45,955 nucleotides of DNA. Source: Bradyrhizobium aeschynomenes. Lineage in GTDB: Bacteria > Pseudomonadota > Alphaproteobacteria > Rhizobiales > Xanthobacteraceae. The notes beneath the pieces were generated by a model. The model saw only the letters and a list, made by a program, of their open reading frames with translations, did not search any database and was not told the DNA's origin. Both the position numbers and the translations under genes were made by a program. This document shows, in pieces, positions 17,878-27,255 of this stretch; position 1 is the first letter of the stretch, and each line of letters begins with the position of its first letter. Where the stretch lies: NCBI RefSeq assembly GCF_013178945.1, contig NZ_JABFDM010000021.1:1-45955 (forward strand), in the 5' to 3' direction.

Positions 17878-18273
17878 CTAGTCGCACGCATATGCAATGA
17901 TCGTGCATTGCGAGTCGAATCTGTAACAGCGTTCGATTCCCTCGCCTAACGCGGCGTACCAATCATTGTCGGTGGACCACGCCACGCCGCCGTGACGTCC
18001 CCGCGCAAGAATAGCACATTGATTTCGTTCCCAGGTCTTGACGTGGCAGCGGGTGCCACCATTCATGTAGCACTTTAGGAGGGCGTGAAGTTGAGCTGCG
18101 GCCAGCGAAGGAAGGCCAGAAGATGTGCCGCCGACGCCTTCTGGAAAAGAGTAGGCGATTGCCCCCCAGCCGGCGTAAGCCGACAGAGTCACCAAGGACA
18201 ATAGAAGCGCTAGTGATGGCGCTAGACAAACAACGCGTATCGCGGTGCCCGAGGAGGAGTGTGCACGTCTCAT
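17878..18273 (-). CDS. Secreted DUF4189 protein, six cysteines
   Basis: A 131-residue protein with an N-terminal signal peptide (VVCLAPSLALLLSLVTLSAY, cleavage near AYA-GW). The mature part begins GWGAIAYSFPEG, the typical DUF4189 opening, followed by AAQLHALLKCYMNGGTRCHV, WERNQCAILARG, GIERCYRFDSQC and IIAYACD. The six mature cysteines come in pairs, suiting disulfides in the periplasm or outside the cell. DUF4189 has no established activity. The start at 18273 follows GAGAGATGCA. A sigma-54-type promoter lies about 240 bases upstream, possibly with a small frame in between. Confidence 0.82.
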   Translation of the reverse strand: MRRAHSSSGTAIRVVCLAPSLALLLSLVTLSAYAGWGAIAYSFPEGVGGTSSGLPSLAAAQLHALLKCYMNGGTRCHVKTWERNQCAILARGRHGGVAWSTDNDWYAALGEGIERCYRFDSQCTIIAYACD

Positions 18274-18289
18274 TGCATCTCTCGATCAG

Positions 18290-18415
18290 TTAAACTGTGT
18301 CGGTAAATTGGTACGAAGCAGTGTGAGAGTGACCAGAGAGTGGAAGTTGGCGAATCAAAGACCGTAAGCCGATCGCGCCTCGTGGCCGTTGAGTTGAAAG
18401 GAAGGGGTCGAACAT
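18290..18415 (-). CDS. Possible 41-residue small ORF upstream of the DUF4189 gene
   Basis: The ATG at 18415 follows CTTGGAG at good spacing, and the frame (MFDPFLSTQRPRGAIGLRSL onward) lies between the promoter at 18497-18512 and the DUF4189 start, 16 bases before it. It is basic in its first half with no family match and no leader motif. It could be a leader peptide or chance. Listed because it is the only candidate in this promoter-proximal stretch. Confidence 0.2.
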   Translation of the reverse strand: MFDPFLSTQRPRGAIGLRSLIRQLPLSGHSHTASYQFTDTV

Positions 18416-18496
18416 ATTGTACTCCAAGAGCTGTGTTGGATTTGTGAGGTGGGTCCGAGAATCGGATGACGGTCGACGCAGGGACGTGACGGCAGG

Positions 18497-18512
18497 GGCA
18501 CTATTCGTGCCA
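18497..18512 (-). promoter_or_regulatory. Candidate sigma-54 promoter of the DUF4189 gene
   Basis: The minus strand reads TGGCACGAATAGTGCC: perfect TGGCACG and GTGC at GG-N10-GC spacing. TGT-N11-ACA lies further upstream (TGTTCCGATAGAGCACA), one base longer than the NifA site. Confidence 0.65.
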
Positions 18513-19298
18513 AGTGATCAGCGTCTGCGAAAGCTGCCGCCGGGCTGAGAGGAATGCTACGGTCGATTTGCGATGAATCGCGCCGAATCGTGAATGGTTC
18601 TAGGCAGAGTGAATGGCGGTGCTCGGAGATGTTCCGATAGAGCACAGCGTGCAAGGCCGTGAAGCAATCGGCCTTGGTCCAACAGAAACCTGTACGAGGT
18701 CTGGTTTGTCTGAATTGTCGGTGTTTTAACGTAAGCGTTGCGGAGGTGAAGACCTCTCACGTCCGGCCGGTTGTACAAAGACGTTCATGAGGTCCGAGGG
18801 AGATCGGCCGGTAGGATATGCCTATAGGGCGGGCGGAAGAGGTCGACGTTCCAATAGCGATGTGTTAGATCGAGCGCGGTCGAAGATGGCGTCAACCATC
18901 GCGAATGCGATGGGGGCCAACCGTAATTATGGTGTGCTCGCGACCGGCGGTGCTTGACGCGGGTCTTGTCCCGGGTAGACAGCGTCGCATTCATCAATGC
19001 ATCCCTTGGGTTGCACAGCGTACGAGGCGTAGTCGCTTAAAGAATAGTTCACCGAGCAATCGGGGAAGCCGACGTGATAGCGATCCGATCACCCCACCGG
19101 TGTCGGCAAGCCTAGGGTTGCCGGCGAGGAGGTAGCGATGGGTGGATGCCGTCTAATAGAAATCCGCGCAGCATGACCGTTCGGGTCAAAATGTGCTGTC
19201 AGTCACTCCCGCTTCGAACAAATCCTTCCAAAAAGGATTTTGAGGGACGTATTCCGGCCGGTCCCAGCGCCGCTGAATATTGTTAGCGAGAACAAAAC
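18513..19298. other. Long intergenic region, no gene recognised
   Basis: Nearly 800 bases; all frames are short or motif-free. The part next to 19299 follows the XRE/S24 gene on the minus strand and shows no clear terminator. Confidence 0.45.
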
Positions 19299-20045
19299 CT
19301 AAATCTGTCTGAAGACGCCCATTATGCGACCAAGCACTGAGCTGCTCTCGGACGGAGCGTCGTCGTTTCCTAGCATACCGTCGAGGGTAACCTCGAGCAG
19401 ACCATTAGAAAACTCTGCTCTAGCGCAGCGAGCACGAGATCCAGTAGGGTCGGAAAGTATGTAGAGGCCGGGTTCGTCGATTGCTGAACGGCTTGTGTCT
19501 ATCAAAACATAGTTGCCGCGCTCCAGATCAGTAGCCGAGCTGTCGCGCGAGAGACGCTTGATCAGCGCGTGTTGGCCCTCGACATTGAATCCGAGCTCTA
19601 GCACATCGTTAGGGATGGTCCAGGTTGCTCTGGGGGTCAAGTCGAAGCCTCTCGCATGCGTGACCATTGATGCGGCAATTTCAGTTATCTTCGAAACGTC
19701 GTCGCCGGCGGGCGAGGTTGAATCGGCGTTCTCAGTGGCCGGTGCTATCGATTGTTGCTTGGGCAGTGCCTCTGAAAGGAGGAAAGCAGGAGGAGGTCCT
19801 CGTCCTTGCAACAGCCAATCGAGGCTGATATCGGCTAGTTCTGTGAAAGCGGCTAGTTTTCTGAGATCTGGATTTTTGACAGCGTCCGACTCCCATTGAT
19901 GCAGCGATGTCCTGGAAACTCCGATTCTATTTGCGGTATCTCCGAGTGGCAGCCTCTTTGCGGTACGGACAGCCCTGATGCGACTCCCCAACGTCCCCTC
20001 CGAAATAGGAGGGGAGTTTACTTCGGGTTGGAGCTTATCCGTCAT
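19299..20045 (-). CDS. XRE regulator with S24/LexA-like C-terminal domain (phage repressor type)
   Basis: A 248-residue protein. The N-terminal helix-turn-helix (residues of about 20-75) is SRIRAVRTAKRLPLGDTANR, IGVSRTSLHQWESDAVKNPD. The C-terminal part has the strand pattern of the S24 fold: LERGNYVLIDTSRSAIDEPG, LYILSDPTGSRARCARAEF, LGRIMGVFRQI. The typical Ser...Lys dyad is not evident by eye, so autocleavage is doubtful. CI-like repressors of this type control mobile elements. It is transcribed alone; the region upstream holds no divergent gene. Confidence 0.82.
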   Translation of the reverse strand: MTDKLQPEVNSPPISEGTLGSRIRAVRTAKRLPLGDTANRIGVSRTSLHQWESDAVKNPDLRKLAAFTELADISLDWLLQGRGPPPAFLLSEALPKQQSIAPATENADSTSPAGDDVSKITEIAASMVTHARGFDLTPRATWTIPNDVLELGFNVEGQHALIKRLSRDSSATDLERGNYVLIDTSRSAIDEPGLYILSDPTGSRARCARAEFSNGLLEVTLDGMLGNDDAPSESSSVLGRIMGVFRQI

Positions 20046-20634
20046 GAGAGCGTGCGCTTTTCGGTAGTCCGACGAACCTCAATTCAGACATATTAAGAAA
20101 CGTTGGCAGTGTTTCCGACCAGGCTGCGCGACATGCGGAAAGTTTTAACATAATTGATGAGGCTCGACATGGGGGTAAATCCTCGCTGGTCCTTGTCCTT
20201 GCTCTTCTGCTCTTGCTTGGAAGACCGCTTAGGATCTTAGCACCTAAATGCTTATCGAGCACTCAATACAAGTATAGTGGGGCACCCGCCCCCGGTATCT
20301 GGTATTTGGCTCCTTTCTTGACATGCTCCTCAGCGGGCTTCGTCGCTCAGAAAGAGTGGGGGCCGTTACGTTGGCCTTGCCTTGAGCTCTGCAAAGACAC
20401 AGAACGCATTTTATGCTCAATAATCCTATTGAAAAACTGACTTAAATCCATTGGCTGTTAAAAATCAAGTTTGGGTTATTGCATTTGGGGGGGCGCAGAC
20501 CGGAGATCCGCAGTTCGGAAGCTATCAGTCCTATTGCTGGCGACGATTGAGCTCGCGCTCGTGCGTTTTGAACGAGCGTCGCATATATTCCCGGTCAGGC
20601 TCGCCGCATGGCTCGCGAGGGACGAATGAGAACG
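20046..20634. other. Intergenic between the XRE/S24 gene and the orphan M16 gene
   Basis: No gene is recognised. TTGGCTCCTTTCTTGACA near 20306 resembles the variant -24/-12 element of peptide 1 (GG-N10-GA), but no plausible reading frame follows it. Confidence 0.4.
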
Positions 20635-21927
20635 TTACCCCCCCGGTCCGACAAGGACTTTGGAAAGGCCGTTGCACCACAGACGTTTGGCTGCGCGTTT
20701 CACATCTTCCAGCGTCACCGTGTCGAAGAGTGATCTGCGCACGTCAAAGTCGACCGGCTTGTGTTCGATTTGTGTCTGAAGAAGCGATGCGGCGAGCCGG
20801 CTAGAACCGCTCATTGCGAGTAGTTCGGAGCCAGCAATATGAGATTTTGCAATAGCGAGCTCCTGCTCGGTCGGACCGGTCTCGGTCATCCTCTTCACCT
20901 CACACTCAATGGCCGCAATTGTCTCGCTTGCACGATCTGATCGGGATGCCGCGTGGCCGGCGAAGAGTGCGGAGTGGTCCATCTGTATCAGCGTGCTATG
21001 GACTGAGTAGGCCAATCCACGCCGCTCGCGTACTTCCTGAAAAAGCCGAGACGAAGAGTCGCCGCGTCCCAGAACTTCGTTAGCAAGGTATGCGGCAGGC
21101 TCGTCCGGGTCCCCCCGATCAATGCCCGGCGCAATAAAACTGATCGTTGTCTGAGGAACATCTAGTGGGACGACGACCCGCCGCCGTAGCTGCGTAGCTA
21201 CCGTATCGGGCACAGGAATGAGAGTGCCCTTTGGCGGCAGCGCACCAAATGCTTTATCCAACAGCATGCCGAGCACCTCGGGATTGGTATCGCCGACGAC
21301 CGCGACTTTTAGCTTGTCTTTTGCAAATATACGGCGAGCGAAATCCCTGAGATCTTCGACGGCGATCGCATGCAAGCTCCAAAATGAGCCGAGCTCTGAT
21401 CGTCCATAAGCGTGGTCGGGAAAAGCAAGCGCGAGCGACTTGCGCATTGCGACAAACTGAGGAATCGTTGCCTCCTGGTTGAGCCGGGATAGCTCCCTTG
21501 CGCGAATGCGCTCGAGCGCAGCCTCATCAAAGCGCGTTGACGAAAGTGCCAATCCCAGAAGGCCGAATGCTTCTGCGTTGTTGATTGTCAGCGTACGCAT
21601 TGCACCGTAGATGTGCTCGCGAGACGCATGGAAGTGGAGCCCCATTGCGAGGCGTTCGAGCTTATCCTGAAAAGCCAGAGAGCCCATACTGCCTGCGCCT
21701 TGATCGAGGAGTCCGGCGACGAGATTGGCAAGGCCCTGTTTCTCCACAGGGTCTTGTGTGGCGCCGCCGTCGAACGCAAAAAGGAGGTGGAGTGCGGGCA
21801 AGGTAGTATCTTGCACGAACAGCGCCTCGATGCCGCCTGGTGATACGATTTTTTGGATAGCGGCTGCAGCTTTAGCGGGTGTGGCGAAGCCAAGCGGAAA
21901 GGCGGTGGTCGTGAGCACGTCAGACAT
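20635..21927 (-). CDS. Orphan non-catalytic M16 subunit, paralogue of the 14160-15524 product
   Basis: From ATG 21927 (GGCGAGAG before it) the protein has 430 residues. It closely parallels the second M16 gene: KIVSPGGIEALFVQD, LLFAFDGGATQDPVEKQGLA, LVAGLLDQGAG in place of HxxEH, KLKVAVVGDTNPEVLGMLLD, VRERRGLAYSV (Arg/Tyr pair) and TETGPTEQELAIAKSHIAGS. It therefore lacks zinc ligands. Unlike its paralogue it has no catalytic gene beside it, and its N-terminus (LTTTAFPLGFATPAKAAAA) is a poor signal peptide. In-frame starts further up (22023, TTG 22074) exist without ribosome sites. It could swap into the M16 heterodimer to change substrate choice, or be a decaying duplicate. Two sigma-54-type elements precede it. 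Confidence 0.85.
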   Translation of the reverse strand: MSDVLTTTAFPLGFATPAKAAAAIQKIVSPGGIEALFVQDTTLPALHLLFAFDGGATQDPVEKQGLANLVAGLLDQGAGSMGSLAFQDKLERLAMGLHFHASREHIYGAMRTLTINNAEAFGLLGLALSSTRFDEAALERIRARELSRLNQEATIPQFVAMRKSLALAFPDHAYGRSELGSFWSLHAIAVEDLRDFARRIFAKDKLKVAVVGDTNPEVLGMLLDKAFGALPPKGTLIPVPDTVATQLRRRVVVPLDVPQTTISFIAPGIDRGDPDEPAAYLANEVLGRGDSSSRLFQEVRERRGLAYSVHSTLIQMDHSALFAGHAASRSDRASETIAAIECEVKRMTETGPTEQELAIAKSHIAGSELLAMSGSSRLAASLLQTQIEHKPVDFDVRRSLFDTVTLEDVKRAAKRLWCNGLSKVLVGPGG

Positions 21928-22103
21928 ACAAAGCTCTCGCCTCATTCGCTGGATCACGAGTGGTGGTCCCCTTGCCGGACAACGTCGATCTTGCCGGTAC
22001 ACCCAAAGGCCGGAAGGGGTCATCAAGCCCAGACTGCGACCTATCGAAAGATTGCCCGTAAGTGGTGCTGGCAATCTGTGTTAAGCTGTTCACTGCATTC
22101 TGT

Positions 22104-22119
22104 TGCATCGTTTATGCCA
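22104..22119 (-). promoter_or_regulatory. Second candidate sigma-54 element of the orphan M16 gene
   Basis: The minus strand reads TGGCATAAACGATGCA with GG-N10-GC spacing. Weaker at -24 than the element at 22260-22275. Confidence 0.4.
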
Positions 22120-22259
22120 TGACTTTGCTTGAAGCTGACTCACACGATTGGTTCTGCGGAGCCCGATGGCCAGGTCGCTGAGGTTCAAAGAGGCGCCTAG
22201 ATCGCCTCGCTCGGTTGTTCCCGACTCGACCGGTTGCCGTGACGGAGCGGCTCCACTTG

Positions 22260-22275
22260 AGCACAATGCGTGCCA
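22260..22275 (-). promoter_or_regulatory. Candidate sigma-54 promoter of the orphan M16 gene
   Basis: The minus strand reads TGGCACGCATTGTGCT: perfect TGGCACG and GTGC at GG-N10-GC, very like the DUF4189 element. It implies a leader of about 320 bases to ATG 21927, or that one of the upstream in-frame starts is used. Confidence 0.6.
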
Positions 22276-23453
22276 CGGTATCGGCAGCATCAAGTTTTGA
22301 TAAAAGCTCGCGACGGATTGCCGGCGACGTACATGCAGTCGACCAAAGATGCCCGCAGCCGAGCTCTGCATACTCCGCCGTCGGTCAATGTCGACGAACG
22401 ACCTAAAATAGCGAACCGACTAATCCTGATGGATCTCAAGTCTGCAGTTCGTGCATTGATTGTTGGGAATGTCTGGTTTGTAGGTGGTGAGACAAGTGTC
22501 GTCGTGATCAGGCGACCCATTGTAAGTCGGGGCCGATGCGGCGAATTGAGTTGATGACTGGTCAATCATCGTAAGCGGCAATGAGTGCGCATCGGTGCCG
22601 AAAAGACGACGGTTTGCATCACGCAGATACCACGTCGGATCGAGGCGATGCCGGGCCAATCCCCACGAGCGGGCACCACTCATTGAGCTCTTATCCATCT
22701 TTTCGCAGTGCTGTGTCGTCGACACGCAGGATTATCACCTGAGGATGTTTGCTACATAAATGGCACCTTAAGGGGGGGGCTTAACCTCACAAATTGGTGA
22801 TTCCGTTTCAAACAGTACAGCTGCCGGTAGGCCGGCAATTGACCGCAAAGTAAAGTTGACCCATCTGACGTTCAGAGTTCACCTCGCCACGTTAACAAAA
22901 TTGATGCGGTGTATAAGCATGACATCAGTTCATCTGAATTTGGGCACGCCGCGTTCGGCGTCTTCCGGCGGTTATCAGATGAGAGCGGCAATCCGGGCAC
23001 CCGCCCGACGGAATGGAGCTCACGTGGAGGAAGTATTGGAGAGGAGGTGGAATGCACGTGGTGGCTGAAACAGCTGATGGGAGATTGTTGGCTCACCGTG
23101 GGTGGAGCGTGTTGTCCAGGCGAACATTGTGAATTGGCTATCTGAACGAATGTTCCGGTCTTGCCGCGTGATGTGGTGGCGACCGCGTCCGAACTGGAGG
23201 TGTGCGCAAAACACGAGCGAGTTTTATCGTACCGTTCTGCTAGCCCTGCGATACAAACCGTATGCAGGCCGCATTCTAGCACTGATACATACGAGGGTCG
23301 CGCGGCTCTCCGCCATCGCATTCGCCGCGGTCAAAACATATGCGAGCGCGGGCGATAGCACAGGACGATGCGTGCTTGAGGTGCGATCCGCGCATTCCGG
23401 CCGTCGGAACGACAGACTACATCGCCGACCGAGAGAGTTAGGATGAGGCCGAG
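22276..23453. other. 1.2 kb intergenic region upstream of nifA-like gene 1
   Basis: No gene is recognised on either strand; a GTG frame at 22909 ends in a Cys-rich tail (CWLTVGGACCPGEHCELAI) but has no ribosome site. No remnant of a catalytic M16 partner was found. A run of eight G lies at about 22773. No sigma-54 element precedes the nifA-like gene. Confidence 0.4.
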
Positions 23454-25250
23454 ATGAACTACGAAGACAGCAAGGATCGGAGAGGCGCTCCCGAGCAAGC
23501 CTATGAGAGGCAGGAGCTGGAGCATACCATTGAAAACAATCTCGGGTGCTCAGAAGCCGGACCGTGCGTGACTCAACGCGCCTGTATGCCGGATGATGCG
23601 GAATCAGAGCAGTGTCTTACACGAGTTGCCGGCATCCTCATGACAAAGTCGCAACTGGAGGAAAAGCTAGCGGATGCCGTTAAGGAATTGCGCGGAGCTC
23701 GACAGTTCTGTCGGGCGGAGATCTATCTCCGCGGAAGCGATAAGTGGGCAACGGTCCGTGTAATCGGTGGGCAAGAGCCGGATGCGCCATGTCATGCCGG
23801 TCTCTATCGAGAAGCATCCGATCTGATCGCGATTTCCGGCAGAACCTTGGCGAGGGCTTTGCAAACGTCGTTAGCATCAAGCTCTGAAGAGAGCATTGCG
23901 GAGATCGCGAGTGCGATGTCGGCGGAATACGTTGGTGTTCCAATCATGCTTGACGGGAGGGCAATAGGGGCCGTTTCCGTCGAACGGGACGAGAAGCGTG
24001 AATGCGCTGTTACTGCCGCTGCGGATCGGAAATTGATCGTTGAGGTAGCTGATCTAATATCCGGCGCAGCCGCACAGTATTGTCAGATTGATGCATCAGG
24101 ATCGCAAGGATCGATACCGTCGCCGCACGACGTGTCGGATAGTCGAGGGCAAGTGCGGGACGGTGATGCGATCGTCGGAATTGTGGGCGAAAGCCAAGTG
24201 CTCAAGCAGCTACTTCGCAAGATTCATATAGCGGCAAAATCCAACTCGACCGTCCTGTTGCGCGGTGAATCTGGGACAGGGAAAGAGCGATTTGCAGAGG
24301 CAATTCATCTTCTGTCACCGCGCGCGAGCCGACCGTTCATTAAAGTGAATTGCGCGGCTCTGGCAGAGTCAGTTCTGGAGTCGGAATTGTTCGGGCATGA
24401 GAAGGGAGCGTTTACTGGCGCTCTTAGTGCGCGAAAGGGCCGTTTTGAGCTAGCCAACAAAGGTACACTATTCTTGGACGAAATAGGAGAAATTTCTCAG
24501 TCGTTCCAAGCAAAGCTGCTGCGCGTGTTGCAGGAGCAAGAGTTCGAGCGTGTGGGCGGCGGAAGTACTCTCAAGGTCGATGTGCGGGTGATCGCAGCTA
24601 CCAATAAGAATCTCGAGTTGGCGGTCTCCAATGATGAATTCCGCGCCGATCTCTATTATCGCTTGAATGTGATTCCGCTGCGCGTGCCGCCCTTACGAGA
24701 ACGGCCGGCCGATATTCCGCTGCTAGCTGTCGAGTTCCTTCAGCGGTTTAACAAGGAAAACGGACGTGAGCTTACGTTCGATCCCACAGTACTTGAGGCC
24801 CTATCAAGATGCGAGTTTCCCGGAAACGTGAGAGAGCTAGATAACTGCGTACGTCGCACGGCAACATTCGCGAAAGCAGCGGTTATTCAGAAGAGCGACC
24901 TGGCTTGCTTCGACGGGCAGTGTCTGTCAGCTCAGCTGACAAACAATTGTACGCGTGGGGCGGAAGTCTCTAGTGATCGCCGTAGTCCGAAGCGTCCGAT
25001 GGTCCCGACAGCTGCAGGTGTATTCGCATCCAGCGAGCACAAGCGAACCAGCGGCAGCGGATTGGCTAGGGAGCAGGGCGCTGATCAAGCGTTGATGGCG
25101 TTCGCTGAACTGCGGAGCCGGGAACGTCTAATTGAAGTGATGGAACGAGTTGGGTGGGTGCAGGCGAAAGCCGCTCGTGTGCTAGGTTTGACGCCGCGCC
25201 AGATCGGTTACGCGCTTCGCAAGCACGGGATCGAGGTGAAAAAGTTCTAA
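23454..25250 (+). CDS. nifA: NifA-family sigma-54-dependent activator, complete
   Basis: A 598-residue activator. Residues of about 55-205 form a GAF-like sensor. The AAA+ domain (about 238-470) has Walker A GESGTGKE (271-278), the sigma-54-contact motif GAFTGA (318-323), Walker B TLFLDEIGE and the arginine region FRADLYYRLNVIPLRVPPLR. Four cysteines, 453, 465, 485 and 490, keep the C-X11-C-X19-C-X4-C pattern that makes rhizobial NifA oxygen-sensitive (known). The C-terminal Fis-type helix-turn-helix is GWVQAKAARVLGLTPRQIGY. It should drive -24/-12 promoters under low oxygen. The N-terminal third and linker differ from B. diazoefficiens NifA as I remember it, so this may be a specialised paralogue. 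It is the likely master regulator of the scattered genes here (inference). Confidence 0.92.
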   Translation: MNYEDSKDRRGAPEQAYERQELEHTIENNLGCSEAGPCVTQRACMPDDAESEQCLTRVAGILMTKSQLEEKLADAVKELRGARQFCRAEIYLRGSDKWATVRVIGGQEPDAPCHAGLYREASDLIAISGRTLARALQTSLASSSEESIAEIASAMSAEYVGVPIMLDGRAIGAVSVERDEKRECAVTAAADRKLIVEVADLISGAAAQYCQIDASGSQGSIPSPHDVSDSRGQVRDGDAIVGIVGESQVLKQLLRKIHIAAKSNSTVLLRGESGTGKERFAEAIHLLSPRASRPFIKVNCAALAESVLESELFGHEKGAFTGALSARKGRFELANKGTLFLDEIGEISQSFQAKLLRVLQEQEFERVGGGSTLKVDVRVIAATNKNLELAVSNDEFRADLYYRLNVIPLRVPPLRERPADIPLLAVEFLQRFNKENGRELTFDPTVLEALSRCEFPGNVRELDNCVRRTATFAKAAVIQKSDLACFDGQCLSAQLTNNCTRGAEVSSDRRSPKRPMVPTAAGVFASSEHKRTSGSGLAREQGADQALMAFAELRSRERLIEVMERVGWVQAKAARVLGLTPRQIGYALRKHGIEVKKF

Positions 25251-25749
25251 AAGCTCACTCGGACAACGCAGGCGTCCTAAAGCCCAGCAACAGCTAAGCG
25301 CTGACGTTAGCCGAGCTAGAGCGGGCGGTATCTGGGGGCTGCTACAGAAGGCCGGACAACAGCGGCGATGCGGTGGGGTGTCGATGATTCGATGCCCATG
25401 GAATGATTGGTTGCGCCTCAACATCACCTGCAACAATACAGGTACGACCCCCGTTCCGGAGGTCGCTCAGCATGTTCAGTGTAGAACTAGTCATAGTGAA
25501 TGCCCGTAGTCGTCGAGAATCCGTGTCGCCGACCAACCGTCGTGGATCATGGGATGCCGTGGAGAGTCCGACGTAGACTGTGAATACTCGTGGGATCAGC
25601 GGCTATCAAGCGAAGTTGGTAGGGGTCGTGATCGAAACATACGCCGTGATATAGGGCTCTCGATGGGGCAGATGATCGGACGCCACGAGAAGTGGGGTTT
25701 GGCATCGTGATGGGGTCCACGTAGGAGCTGTTCAGGCGCGCGAATCTCA
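25251..25749. other. Intergenic, convergent ends of nifA-like gene 1 and the thioredoxin gene
   Basis: No gene recognised; frames on both strands lack motifs. No strong terminator hairpin noticed. Confidence 0.4.
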
Positions 25750-26259
25750 TCATTGATCTGAGTAGTGCGGTCGATCGTCGATAATCTTTGGAAGTATGCG
25801 CGGAAGCTGAAATGGCAGTGGCGTGGCAGCGATGCTGCCGCGGCCGTCGACAATTACGATATATGGGAACCACGGCACCCGCCAGAGAGCATCCGTTTTG
25901 TGGCTGTAATCAACCGCGATTCGATAGTTGATGTTCGGGGCGTGGTCTGCGACCCAGCTTGCTACCGCAGCAACCGCAGCGTCCCTCGTCGGAGCGCGCT
26001 CAGCAGACGCCACGCCAATGACTTCGACCTTGCGGCCGCGATATGCTTCGCTGATCTGCATCAAAGTCGGAGTCATTTTTTTACAGGGTGAACACCAGGT
26101 GGCAAAGAATTCAATGACGTAGATCGTGTCTGGCTCGAACTGTGTGAGTGGGGATCCGCGGATCCAGTCGTCGATTAGAAGGGGAGGCGCCGGAGTACCG
26201 ATCGAGAGTGGGACGACCATCTGTGAGAGAAGGGCGATAATCAGAGGTGGAGTGTGCAT
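25750..26259 (-). CDS. TlpA/ResA-like membrane or periplasmic thioredoxin
   Basis: From ATG 26259 the protein has 169 residues. It begins with a hydrophobic export segment (TPPLIIALLSQMVVPLSIGT) followed by a thioredoxin domain: YVIEFFATWCSPCKKMTP with the CxxC pair at Cys56 and Cys59, VEVIGVASAERAP, and VPWFPYIVIVDGRG supplying the cis-proline loop (WFP). The layout is that of TlpA/ResA-type reductases that keep periplasmic cysteines reduced. In this neighbourhood it could act on the six-cysteine DUF4189 protein or the single cysteine of peptide 1 (inference). A sigma-54-type element lies 189 bases upstream. Longer in-frame starts up to 26355 have no ribosome site. Confidence 0.85.
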   Translation of the reverse strand: MHTPPLIIALLSQMVVPLSIGTPAPPLLIDDWIRGSPLTQFEPDTIYVIEFFATWCSPCKKMTPTLMQISEAYRGRKVEVIGVASAERAPTRDAAVAAVASWVADHAPNINYRIAVDYSHKTDALWRVPWFPYIVIVDGRGSIAATPLPFQLPRILPKIIDDRPHYSDQ

Positions 26260-26431
26260 TGTGTGCGTACTCAGTTGATGGAAGAGACTAGCAAAGACGA
26301 GGGGCGGCGGGGTGGAAGCAGCGTGCTCGGGTGGGGTGGAGCGCCGAGTTGCCAAAGCGGGGCAATCCCTGTGAAACCTCTAAGGTCTGAATGCTCAGAG
26401 AGATCGTTAGGCAAGAGCGCGCTGAGTCATA

Positions 26432-26448
26432 TTGCAGAGGGGAGGCCA
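26432..26448 (-). promoter_or_regulatory. Candidate sigma-54 promoter of the thioredoxin gene
   Basis: The minus strand reads TGGCCTCCCCTCTGCAAT: GG-N10-GC spacing, good -12 (CTGCAA), -24 TGGCCT off consensus. Confidence 0.45.
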
Positions 26449-26511
26449 CGCGACATCGGGACAAGGTGTGCGACTTACTTGCCGCGCTGTGGCTGGAGTA
26501 GGTCGTGCTCG

Positions 26512-27255
26512 TTAGAACATGCTGATTTCCTCGAGCCGAAAGTCGTATTCTTGATAGAGGCCGAGGATCATGTGATCGACGCCAATCCGAAATACAGGGT
26601 ATTTGACTGCGGAAGATCCATAGGACAGCGAGAATGGCCCGGTGAACGACATTGTATGCCCGCATTCGTCGCTCCGAAGGAAACGAGAGGTGCGCCATTT
26701 AACTAGTCGCGGAGTGTGTTGACGGCCCGGGTCGAAGCCAGGAGTAGAATGGCACACCGAGTAATAGACCGTCTGAGTCAGGCCGGACGAAGTGACGTTA
26801 ATATGCGTAGATGGTCGAGCGGAGATCGTGAGCAGCCGAGTGCCGTGCGGTCGTTCTAACGTTCCTTGGACGAGCCCGCCAACGCGAAATAGGCGGATGC
26901 CAGCAACCGTCGTAGGCAAGCCAAGGGCCGCGTGACCAGGGAGAACGGCATTGTCGTTCGCGGAAACATAGATGTGGGGAATGTAATAACCGATTTCTCC
27001 AGCCGGATCGCGGACCTGGATCCCAGAGTATTGCTCAAGGTAGGGCCGGACATTGCTGGAAAGGTAGTTTGATAATCCAATTAAGCCTACGGGAGGAATC
27101 GTGGAGGGCGTCAGTGGAAAAGGTAGCAGCGCTTCGAAGTCATCGGAGAGTGAGAGATAGACCTCTAACGCTTTACAGCGATGGCGAAACTGGTTTGTAT
27201 TTCGGTCGAGGGCATATAACCGCGCGTCGAATGGGCGCGTTCTAGTAGAGACCAT
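26512..27255 (-). CDS. Acetoacetate-decarboxylase-like protein lacking the catalytic lysines
   Basis: From ATG 27255 (GGAG ribosome site) the protein has 247 residues. The family fold is clear: PPVGLIGLSNYLSSNVRPYL, EQYSGIQVRDPAGEIGYYIP, HIYVSANDNAVLPGHAALG, GLVQGTLERPHGTRLLT. In acetoacetate decarboxylases the Schiff-base lysine and its neighbour lie in GRExxGxPKK; here positions 115-116 are Thr-Thr (GLPTTVAG) and GRE is GHA. Its paralogue at 32788-33537 keeps Lys115-Lys116 at exactly the same positions. It therefore cannot do Schiff-base decarboxylation; it may bind a ligand or pair with its paralogue. Only a poor -24/-12 match (GGGC..GCGC) lies upstream. Confidence 0.85.
   Translation of the reverse strand: MVSTRTRPFDARLYALDRNTNQFRHRCKALEVYLSLSDDFEALLPFPLTPSTIPPVGLIGLSNYLSSNVRPYLEQYSGIQVRDPAGEIGYYIPHIYVSANDNAVLPGHAALGLPTTVAGIRLFRVGGLVQGTLERPHGTRLLTISARPSTHINVTSSGLTQTVYYSVCHSTPGFDPGRQHTPRLVKWRTSRFLRSDECGHTMSFTGPFSLSYGSSAVKYPVFRIGVDHMILGLYQEYDFRLEEISMF

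Noticed and set aside
20306..20324. TTGGCTCCTTTCTTGACA as a sigma-54 promoter
   Set aside because: The -12 lacks GC and no gene follows on that strand.
22909..23145. GTG frame with a Cys-rich end after VGG
   Set aside because: No ribosome site and no YDVxELS leader; only the end looks interesting.
22872..23321. 149-codon frame on the minus strand
   Set aside because: Ser/Pro/Cys-rich composition without motif or ribosome site; mirrors shadow-frame composition.
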